Origin: Clostridia bacterium
GTDB taxonomy: Bacteria > Bacillota > Clostridia > Oscillospirales > Acutalibacteraceae
Length of the DNA stretch: 6,019 nt
Assembly (NCBI GenBank): GCA_017437165.1
Contig: JAFSBS010000398.1
Location: 1 to 6,019 of the forward strand
Direction of reading: 5' to 3'
The notes under the pieces are model-generated. The model was not told the origin of the DNA. It searched no databases and was given only the letters and a program-made list of their open reading frames with translations. Below are positions 1-5,513 of this stretch, piece by piece; position 1 is the stretch's first letter, and each line of letters starts with the position of its first letter. Both the position numbers and the translations under genes were made by a program.

Positions 1-261
1 GCGTTGGCGCAATCTGTTGACCAGATTCTTGATGCGATTAAATATACACTTGACCGAACTCCACCGGAACTTGCAGCGGATATTGTTGAAAAAGGTATTA
101 CACTTACAGGTGGCGGAGCTCTTTTAAGAGGTTTCGATAAGTTTATTTCTGCCGGTACAGGTATGCCTGTTCATATAGCAAAAAATCCACTTGATTGTGT
201 TGTTAACGGTACAGGTATTTGTCTTGAAAAAGATTTACTCGGATTCAATAAGAAGGGTTAA
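1..261 (+). CDS. mreB: Rod shape-determining protein MreB, C-terminal part
   Basis: This is the last 86 codons of an actin-like MreB; the reading frame is open from the first base, so the gene begins outside the window. MreB forms membrane-bound filaments that guide the cell-wall elongation machinery. The visible part carries the family's C-terminal signature: a helix with PPELAADI, the glycine-rich nucleotide-binding stretch [11 protein letters not shown], then [19 protein letters not shown], which matches the usual MreB ending (NPLxCVxxGTG) almost word for word. Full-length MreB is about 330-350 residues, so roughly a quarter is seen. The gene ends in TAA five bases before mreC, which places it at the head of the visible mreBCD operon. 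A paralogue such as Mbl or MreBH cannot be excluded from the C-terminus alone, but the following mreC favours MreB. Confidence 0.95.
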   Translation, partial: ALAQSVDQILDAIKYTLDRTPPELAADIVEKGITLTGGGALLRGFDKFISAGTGMPVHIAKNPLDCVVNGTGICLEKDLLGFNKKG

Positions 262-266
262 TAAAA

Positions 267-1124
267 ATGAAAAGATTTCTACAAAGTGCAAGTTTCAAGC
301 GTCTTGTAGCAATTGTCGGTGTGATTTTTTTGGGCATTATATGTGCTGCGTTTTCACATAACGCAAGTTCACCATTTACTTCTGCTATGAGTTTCGTGTT
401 TACACCGTTACAAAATTTAGCTTCGGGTTTTTCTTCTGAAATGTCAGGTCTTTCTGCTGCATTTACTTCTTCATCTAAATATCTTGAACAGATTGAAGAA
501 TTGGAAAAGCAAGTTTCCGATTACAGAGAACAACTTGCAGATTATGAGGAATTAAAGCAAAAAGTTGTAGCGTACGAAGAGTTTTATGATATAAAGGTGC
601 AGAATCCTGACTATAAGTTTGCTTATGGAACAGTAGTTTCAAGGGATGTTGCCGACCCTTATGGTTCATTTGTTATAAATGCGGGTTCTACTTCAGGTAT
701 AGAAGTTAACGACCCTGTTATTTATGGTAATTATGTTGTGGGTATAGTTAAAAAAGTTAATTTATCAACAAGTGTTGTTTATACGGTTTTGGACCCGAGA
801 ATAAATATTGGTGCTTATGAATCTGCAACAAGAGAATACGGATATGTTTCAGGTGACAATAAACTTTTAAAAGATGGTCTCTGTAAATTACAGGGATTAG
901 AAAGAAATAGTTCTATTGTCAGTGGTGGTATCGTTTGTACATCAGGTTCAGGTGGTGTGTTCCCGCACGGTCTTATTATCGGTGAAGTAAGTTCTGTGAC
1001 TACTGATGAAATCACAACATCTACTTACGCTAAAATTAAGCCTTACACTGACCTTAATGAGTTAACAGATGTTTTTGTTATTACTTCTTTTATAGGTCAG
1101 GGTGAAAGTGATATAGACGAATAA
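267..1124 (+). CDS. mreC: Rod shape-determining protein MreC
   Basis: MreC is a bitopic membrane protein that links MreB and MreD to PBP2 and is thought to activate it during elongation. The 285-residue product is of normal length. It has a basic N-terminus, one transmembrane helix at about residues 13-29, a coiled coil at about 68-108 rich in Glu, Lys and Leu (EQIEELEKQVSDYREQL), and then the extracytoplasmic beta-barrel domains. Family landmarks are visible: DPYGSFVINAGSTSGI near 130-145, the NxGAYE-like strand near 180-185, and GGVFPHGLIIGEV at 229-241, which matches the conserved G-(L/V)-FP-x-GL-x-IG-x-V motif. The protein ends in a short acidic tail (ESDIDE). The ATG start is supported by an AGAAGG-like ribosome binding site at the end of mreB, 9-10 bases upstream. 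It lies between mreB (5-base gap) and mreD (31-base gap). Confidence 0.96.
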   Translation: MKRFLQSASFKRLVAIVGVIFLGIICAAFSHNASSPFTSAMSFVFTPLQNLASGFSSEMSGLSAAFTSSSKYLEQIEELEKQVSDYREQLADYEELKQKVVAYEEFYDIKVQNPDYKFAYGTVVSRDVADPYGSFVINAGSTSGIEVNDPVIYGNYVVGIVKKVNLSTSVVYTVLDPRINIGAYESATREYGYVSGDNKLLKDGLCKLQGLERNSSIVSGGIVCTSGSGGVFPHGLIIGEVSSVTTDEITTSTYAKIKPYTDLNELTDVFVITSFIGQGESDIDE

Positions 1125-1140
1125 AATAAAAAATTGGTAA

Positions 1141-1147
1141 AGGAGGG
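1141..1147 (+). promoter_or_regulatory. Ribosome binding site that fixes the mreD start
   Basis: AGGAGGG lies eight bases before a GTG at 1156. It is the strongest Shine-Dalgarno sequence in the mre operon and supports the GTG rather than a later ATG. The nearby GTG at 1152 is in a different frame. Confidence 0.8.
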
Positions 1148-1155
1148 TAAAGTGC

Positions 1156-1680
1156 GTGAATTATGACAATAACAGACCGAAAATCAAAAGAAGAATAATT
1201 TTTGCAATTGCTATAATTGTTACAGCAATTATTCAGAATACCGGTACGAGAGTAAATGCAGTTTTTGATGCTCACGCATTTTTGCTTATACCTTTACTTA
1301 TATCAATTTCTATGTTTGAACGTGAAATTGTGTCTGCGCTTTTAGGTGCTTTTGCAGGTCTTTTATGGGATTTGTCTGCAGGTATTGATGGCTACAATGG
1401 GTTGGTTTTAATGTTGTTGTGTGCGGTTTGCAGTATTTTAATAAACCGACTTATGCAGAATAATATTATAACTGCGATTGTTTTAGGTTTAAGTGCAGTT
1501 GTAATTTATATTGTGTTATATATTATGATTTATATTGTACTTGATGGCGGTGGTTATCCATTGAGTCAGGTTTTAAGATTTTATTTGCCATCATTTATTT
1601 TTACATCGTTGTTTATTCCTATTTATTATTTTTTAGTAAAAACAGTTTTCGAATCAAACAGAACAGTAGAAGAATATTAA
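1156..1680 (+). CDS. mreD: Rod shape-determining protein MreD
   Basis: MreD is the small polytopic membrane subunit of the MreBCD elongation complex. The 174-residue product is almost entirely hydrophobic, with a basic N-terminus (RPKIKRR) and about five transmembrane segments, roughly at residues 13-28, 40-54, 58-77, 82-97 and 105-128, with another at 140-162. The best sequence signature is GAFAGLLWDLSAGIDGYNGL at 64-83, matching the conserved MreD pattern of G-x-x-x-GLLxDxxxG-x-x-G-x-x-x-L. MreD sequences diverge strongly, so the call rests on this motif, the length, the membrane topology and the position directly after mreC and before the elongation PBP. Translation begins at GTG behind a strong AGGAGGG site. 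It ends 23 bases before mrdA. Confidence 0.92.
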   Translation: MNYDNNRPKIKRRIIFAIAIIVTAIIQNTGTRVNAVFDAHAFLLIPLLISISMFEREIVSALLGAFAGLLWDLSAGIDGYNGLVLMLLCAVCSILINRLMQNNIITAIVLGLSAVVIYIVLYIMIYIVLDGGGYPLSQVLRFYLPSFIFTSLFIPIYYFLVKTVFESNRTVEEY

Positions 1681-1703
1681 AATAAAATTTCAGGTGAAAA
1701 TAA

Positions 1704-3821
1704 ATGACAAAAGAACAAAGAAAAAAAAGAACTCGTATAGGTGTAGGTATTATTATTGCGGTTTTTGTAATTCTTGCACTTTACCTTGTTAAAATTCAAA
1801 TAATAGATGGTGCTGAATATAAAGCAGCAAGTGCAAACCTTGCAGTTACACAAACAACTATTAAAGCATCGCGCGGTGAAATTTTTGATACAAGCGGTAA
1901 TCCACTTGTTACTAACAGACAAGGTTACTCTCTTGTTTTTAAATATGCAGAATTCCCGTCATATAAAGACCAGGCAGAGAGAAACAGAGTTATTTACGAG
2001 CTTATAAAATTATTTGAAGAAAATGATGCTGAATGGCTTGACAGATTACCGGTTGTTTATAATAAAAAAGGTAAATTAGTAGTTGATAAAGACAAAGAGG
2101 CAGAGTTTAAGTATATGGTTTCTGAAAGTATGCTTGAACTCCCTAAAGGCGAAAAATCAACACCGGATGAATGTCTTGACGCGCTTATTGAAAGATATAA
2201 ATTAGAAGATTACAGCAGAGCAGAGGCAAGAAAAATTGCGTCTGTATGTTTCGGTATGAAATATCACGGTTTTTCAGTTGCTTCGCCTTATACTTTTGCA
2301 GAAGATGTACCACTTGAACTTGTGCCGATTGTACTCGAAAACAGCGGTGTTTTCAAAGGTGTTGCACAAGAGAGCGTAACATATCGCGAATATTCAGATA
2401 CAACTGCTTTTTCACATATTTTAGGTGTTGTAGGCTCAATCAGTGCCGAAGAATATGAATACGAAAAATTAAAACTTCAACAAATTTTAAATGATGATGA
2501 AATAACAAAGGCAGAAAAAGATTCTTACTCTAATAACGCTTATACAATAAACGATAAATATGGTAAAAGTGGTATTGAAAGTGTTATGGAAGAATATTTA
2601 AGGGGTAAAAATGGTATAAAGACAACTACCCAATCTTCCGATGGTTCTGTAACAGAAGATTTTCTTTTAGCACCCGAACAAGGTGCTACAGTTGTTACAA
2701 CAATAGATTCGGGACTTCAGTCTGTAGCGCTGAAATCTCTCGCTAAAGCACTTAAAGATAACAAAAATCTTCCTTACTTCGGTGAAGCGGGTGCGGTGGT
2801 TGTACAGAACGTAAAAACAGGTGAAATTTTAGCGTGTGTATCTTACCCGACTTTTGATATTACAAAATATTTCAGTGAATACGATAAACTTTCAAACGAT
2901 GGAGACAGTCCACTATGGAACAGAGCGCTTCTTAGTGCGTATGCACCGGGTTCTACAATGAAACCGGCAGTTGCTATTGCAGGTCTTTCAGAAAAAAAGA
3001 TTGATGCTACTTCAACATATAACTGCACCAATCACTATGTTCTTGAAGATCAGACTTTCCAATGTCTTAGCCGACACGACCACCTAAATGTTACAACTGC
3101 ACTTGAGAAATCGTGTAACATTTACTTCTTTGAGTTAGGTCGTGAACTTGGTATTGATAAACTTAACAAATATTCAACACTTTTAGGTCTTGGACAAAAA
3201 ACAGGTATCGAATTACCGGAAGCAAATGGTATGCTTGCAAGTGTTGCAAATAAAGAAGCAAACGGAGAAACTTGGAATCCCGGTGATACAGTTCAGGCTG
3301 CTATAGGTCAGTCCGATAACCTTTTTACACCGATTCAACTTGTAAACTATTGTTCAACTATAGCAAATGGTGGTACAAGATATAAACCATATATGATTAA
3401 ATCAGTTCTTTCAGCAGACTTATCAGAGGTTGTTTATGAAACTACACCTGAAGTAATAAATACACTTTCAATAAGCCAAAAAGACCTTGGTATAGTAAAA
3501 CAAGGTATGCGTCAGGTGCTTACAAGTCCCGAAAACTCTGCTTACTATATTTTTCAGGATTGTATAGTTGAAGCGGCAGGTAAAACAGGTACATCACAAC
3601 TTAAACGAACAACAGACGATGGTACTGTTGTTGACTGTAACAATGGTTTCTTTATTTCTTATGCGCCTTACGACGACCCTGAAATTGCAATTGCAGTAGT
3701 AGGTGAAAATGTTAAAACAGGTGGCGGTATGTCAAAAGTTGCAGTAGATGTTTATAATTATTACTTCGGTAATAAAAACAAATATGAAGCGGTAAACAAA
3801 AACAATATTTTAATTCCTTGA
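1704..3821 (+). CDS. mrdA: Penicillin-binding protein 2, class B transpeptidase of the elongasome
   Basis: This enzyme cross-links peptidoglycan stem peptides during lateral wall growth and is a beta-lactam target. The 705-residue product has a basic cytoplasmic tail, a signal-anchor helix at about residues 12-29, the class B dimerisation-domain motif RGEIFDTSGNPL at 57-68, and a linker segment KYGKSGIE that is typical of PBP2. The C-terminal transpeptidase domain has all three catalytic motifs: S417-T-M-K420 (nucleophile Ser417), S470-C-N472 and K627-T-G-T630. The order mreBCD-pbp is common for the elongation PBP2 in Firmicutes and separates it from the division PBPs. The partner polymerase RodA is not in the window. 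C441, C454, H458 and C471 next to the SxN motif may form a metal site (see findings). An AGGTGA site six bases before the ATG supports the start. It lies 34 bases before the minD-like gene. Confidence 0.95.
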   Translation: MTKEQRKKRTRIGVGIIIAVFVILALYLVKIQIIDGAEYKAASANLAVTQTTIKASRGEIFDTSGNPLVTNRQGYSLVFKYAEFPSYKDQAERNRVIYELIKLFEENDAEWLDRLPVVYNKKGKLVVDKDKEAEFKYMVSESMLELPKGEKSTPDECLDALIERYKLEDYSRAEARKIASVCFGMKYHGFSVASPYTFAEDVPLELVPIVLENSGVFKGVAQESVTYREYSDTTAFSHILGVVGSISAEEYEYEKLKLQQILNDDEITKAEKDSYSNNAYTINDKYGKSGIESVMEEYLRGKNGIKTTTQSSDGSVTEDFLLAPEQGATVVTTIDSGLQSVALKSLAKALKDNKNLPYFGEAGAVVVQNVKTGEILACVSYPTFDITKYFSEYDKLSNDGDSPLWNRALLSAYAPGSTMKPAVAIAGLSEKKIDATSTYNCTNHYVLEDQTFQCLSRHDHLNVTTALEKSCNIYFFELGRELGIDKLNKYSTLLGLGQKTGIELPEANGMLASVANKEANGETWNPGDTVQAAIGQSDNLFTPIQLVNYCSTIANGGTRYKPYMIKSVLSADLSEVVYETTPEVINTLSISQKDLGIVKQGMRQVLTSPENSAYYIFQDCIVEAAGKTGTSQLKRTTDDGTVVDCNNGFFISYAPYDDPEIAIAVVGENVKTGGGMSKVAVDVYNYYFGNKNKYEAVNKNNILIP

Positions 3822-3855
3822 TGTTTTAATATTCTTTTGGAAGGTAGGGGATAAT

Positions 3856-4575
3856 ATGTCAACAATAATGGTTGCTTCTGCAAAAGGTGGCGTGGGTAAA
3901 TCTACGCTGTGTGTAGGGGTTGGCAGAATTTTTGCGGAAAAAGGGCATAAAACACTTCTTGTTGATATGGATGTAGGCGTAAGAAGTCTTGATTTGCTTC
4001 TTAATGTAGCTGAAAAAACAGTTTATAACTGGGGTGATGTAATACTCAATAATTGCGAACCAATGAAAGCGTTAATCAATATAACACCCAACCTTTCGTT
4101 ACTTCCTGCCCCGCTTTTTTTAAGCGAAGAATATACTGCAGATAATATAAAAAAACTTGTTGACTGTTATAAAGATAAATATGAAATTATAATTCTTGAT
4201 GCACCTGCGGGTGTTGAAAGTGGTTTTAAACTTTCTTTAAAAGCAAGTGAAAAATGTATAATAGTATCTACTCCTGACCCTGTAAGTATAAGAGCGGCTT
4301 CAAGTGCGGCTTCACTTGTCAGAAACAATGGTATCAGCGACGTAAGGCTCGTACTTAACAGGTTTAATAAAAAACAACACAAATCCCTTTGCGTTGATGA
4401 TGTAGTTGATTCTGTTACTGCAAGATTTTTAGGAATTGTACCCGAATCAAACGATATTGCACTTACTGCAATCGGTGAAGAATTACCTTATGATTCAAAA
4501 GGTAATATGGCATATTTAAGAATTGCAAAAAGACTTTTAGGAGAAAATGTTCCGTTCAGAATTAAAAATATATAG
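3856..4575 (+). CDS. minD: MinD-family septum-site ATPase, short form without membrane-targeting tail
   Basis: This is a ParA/MinD-type P-loop ATPase. It has the deviant Walker A KGGVGKST at 10-17 (signature Lys10 and Lys15), the switch segment VDMDVGVRSLDLLL at 36-49 (Asp39), and Walker B ILDAPAG at 113-119 (Asp115). The pattern D-x-D-x-G-x-R-x-LD and the D-x-PAG-x-E-x-G segment fit MinD better than ParA or Soj. MinD normally recruits the division inhibitor MinC to the membrane. At 239 residues it is about 25-30 shorter than typical MinD. It ends at RIAKRLLGENVPFRIKNI, just where the family normally continues into a C-terminal amphipathic helix. No minC precedes it (34-base gap to mrdA) and no minE follows. 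The gene is probably the last of the elongation operon. GGAAGGTAGGGG lies 5-12 bases before the ATG. MinD family is firm; a genuine MinD role is less certain. Confidence 0.85.
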   Translation: MSTIMVASAKGGVGKSTLCVGVGRIFAEKGHKTLLVDMDVGVRSLDLLLNVAEKTVYNWGDVILNNCEPMKALINITPNLSLLPAPLFLSEEYTADNIKKLVDCYKDKYEIIILDAPAGVESGFKLSLKASEKCIIVSTPDPVSIRAASSAASLVRNNGISDVRLVLNRFNKKQHKSLCVDDVVDSVTARFLGIVPESNDIALTAIGEELPYDSKGNMAYLRIAKRLLGENVPFRIKNI

Positions 4576-4603
4576 TTGACAAATTCTGACATTTGGTTAT
4601 AAT
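4576..4603 (+). promoter_or_regulatory. Consensus housekeeping promoter for thiT
   Basis: A perfect -35 TTGACA (4576-4581) and a perfect -10 TATAAT (4598-4603) are separated by 16 bases. The -35 begins at the base right after the minD stop codon. Transcription should begin near 4610, giving a leader of about 200 bases that contains the TPP riboswitch. The box matches and position are seen directly; activity is inferred. Confidence 0.9.
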
Positions 4604-4644
4604 AGTCTTGTATTAAAAATATGCGCATGGTTTTTGATACCAAT

Positions 4645-4745
4645 TAAAAACAGGGGAGCTGACGGACGTTGGCTGAGAAAGAAAACAATCCTTTTCTGAC
4701 CCTTTAAACCTGATGCGGATAATGCCGCCGTAGGAAACATAAAGT
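4645..4745 (+). promoter_or_regulatory. TPP riboswitch (THI element) aptamer
   Basis: This RNA binds thiamine pyrophosphate and controls the downstream thiamine transporter gene. The conserved TPP landmarks appear in order: GGGG (4653-4656), GCTGAGA (4672-4678, pyrimidine-binding loop), GACCC (4698-4702), ACCTGAT (4708-4714), GGATAATGCC (4717-4726) and CGTAGGAAA (4729-4737). Helices can be traced. GGG pairs with CCC for P2. AGCTGAC (4657-4663) pairs with GTTGGCT (4668-4674) around a GGAC loop for P3. An extra stem AGAAAG/CTTTTCT (about 4676-4697) resembles the optional P3a. GCGG (4715-4718) pairs with CCGC (4725-4728) for P5, and CCT pairs with AGG for P4. A clear P1 is hard to see, so the outer limits are approximate. 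Confidence 0.95.
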
Positions 4746-4755
4746 TTGTCTTTTT

Positions 4756-4792
4756 TCTCTCTGCGGTGGGTTGTCGCCGTAGGGAGATTTTT
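4756..4792 (+). terminator. Riboswitch-controlled intrinsic terminator before thiT
   Basis: A hairpin pairs 4756-4769 with 4774-4787 around a GTTG loop: 14 consecutive pairs, four of them G-U. It is followed at once by five T residues (4788-4792). This is the expression platform of the TPP riboswitch. Its 5' arm can instead pair with the end of the aptamer (4725-4734 with 4760-4769, ten contiguous pairs), which would prevent termination when TPP is absent. The U-tract is short and ends just before the thiT ribosome binding site, so partial readthrough is likely. Confidence 0.87.
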
Positions 4793-4807
4793 ATTGGAGG
4801 CTAAAAA

Positions 4808-5416
4808 ATGACAAACTTAACAAAAAAACAAAAAAACAGACGTCTTACCGAAAGTGCTTTAATGTTAGCACTTGCAACAATTTTAGCGGAATATGCAGTT
4901 TTTGAGTTTCCGTTTGGCGGTAGTGTAACACTTTTCAGTCAAGTACCTGTTATATTGATTTCATATCGTTATGGAGTTAAATGGGGACTTACAACAGGAC
5001 TTACCATGAGTGTAATTCAACTTATTTTCGGTCTGAAAAACTTCTCTTATGTAAGCGGTATAAGTGCATTTATGATTCTTGCATTTTGTGATTACATAAT
5101 AGCATTTTCTGCTTTAGGACTTGGCGGAATGTTTAAATACAAAATTAAAAATGATATTCTTGCAATTTCACTTGGTGGCGTTTTAGTTACTGCTATAAGA
5201 TTTATCTGTCACTTTATAAGTGGTGCAACAATCTGGGGCGGATATGCCGAAGAAGGTCAATCAGTGTTAGAATATTCTTTTGCTTATAATATAGGCTATA
5301 TGTTACCTGAACTTATAATTACTGTTATAGGCTTGGTTGTAATTGCAGGTGTTTTTGATTTGAATTCACTTGAACTGAAAACTAAAATAGCAAAGAAAGA
5401 TAATAAAAGTAAATAA
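4808..5416 (+). CDS. thiT: ECF-type thiamine transporter substrate-binding subunit ThiT (YuaJ family)
   Basis: ThiT is the integral-membrane S-component that captures thiamine and docks onto a shared energy-coupling module (two ATPases and EcfT), which is not encoded here. The 202-residue product is a normal-sized S-component with about six hydrophobic segments, after a basic N-terminus. The signature region HFISGATIWGGYAEEG is followed by YSFAYNIGYMLPE. His135, Trp143, Tyr156 and Asn161 have the same mutual spacing (8, 13, 5) as H125, W133, Y146 and N151, the thiamine-contacting residues I recall for Lactococcus lactis ThiT. The FCDYIIAF segment near 93-100 (Asp95) probably corresponds to the Glu84 region of that protein. 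The start ATG has a GGAGG site seven bases upstream. Control by its own promoter and a TPP riboswitch agrees with the thiamine assignment. No clear terminator follows. Confidence 0.95.
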   Translation: MTNLTKKQKNRRLTESALMLALATILAEYAVFEFPFGGSVTLFSQVPVILISYRYGVKWGLTTGLTMSVIQLIFGLKNFSYVSGISAFMILAFCDYIIAFSALGLGGMFKYKIKNDILAISLGGVLVTAIRFICHFISGATIWGGYAEEGQSVLEYSFAYNIGYMLPELIITVIGLVVIAGVFDLNSLELKTKIAKKDNKSK

Positions 5417-5449
5417 TTTGTAAATCTCCTTGGAATTTTAAGAAAATGT

Positions 5450-5478
5450 TTGAATTTTGTTGCGTATAGTGGTAAAAT
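5450..5478 (+). promoter_or_regulatory. Extended -10 promoter for the zinc-ribbon membrane protein gene
   Basis: TTGAAT (5450-5455), a 17-base spacer and TAAAAT (5473-5478) form a good housekeeping promoter. TGG directly before the -10 (5470-5472) is the extended -10 TGn element. It sits 36 bases upstream of the TTG start, so the gene is probably transcribed independently of thiT. Confidence 0.7.
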
Positions 5479-5499
5479 GAAAATGTTATTTTAAATTTC

Positions 5500-5506
5500 G
5501 AGGGGG
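5500..5506 (+). promoter_or_regulatory. Ribosome binding site that fixes a TTG start
   Basis: GAGGGGG lies seven bases before TTG at 5514. The same frame has a TGA stop at 5478-5480 and no ATG or GTG between, so the TTG is the best-supported start. The first in-frame ATG (5550-5555 region, residue 14) has no comparable site. Confidence 0.75.
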
Positions 5507-5513
5507 TTTTTTC

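Noticed and set aside
1807..2007. A 66-codon plus-strand frame inside mrdA
   Set aside because: It is out of frame within the conserved N-terminal region of PBP2 and has no ribosome binding site or recognisable content.
475..3031. Minus-strand open frames of 60-70 codons opposite mreC, mreD and mrdA
   Set aside because: They overlap strongly supported plus-strand genes, have no good ribosome binding sites, and their translations show no family motifs.
3822..3855. A hidden minC or small gene between mrdA and minD
   Set aside because: Only 34 bases are available, and they are accounted for by the ribosome binding site of minD.
4621..4642. The palindrome ATGCGCAT and the small TGGT/ACCA inverted repeat just before the riboswitch, as an operator
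   Set aside because: Both are short and easily explained by chance. They lie within the transcribed leader, and I recognise no repressor site.
5420..5437. A weak inverted repeat (AAAT-TCC / GGA-ATTT) after thiT as a possible terminator
   Set aside because: The two halves leave almost no loop, need a bulge, and are not followed by a proper T-tract. I do not call a terminator here.
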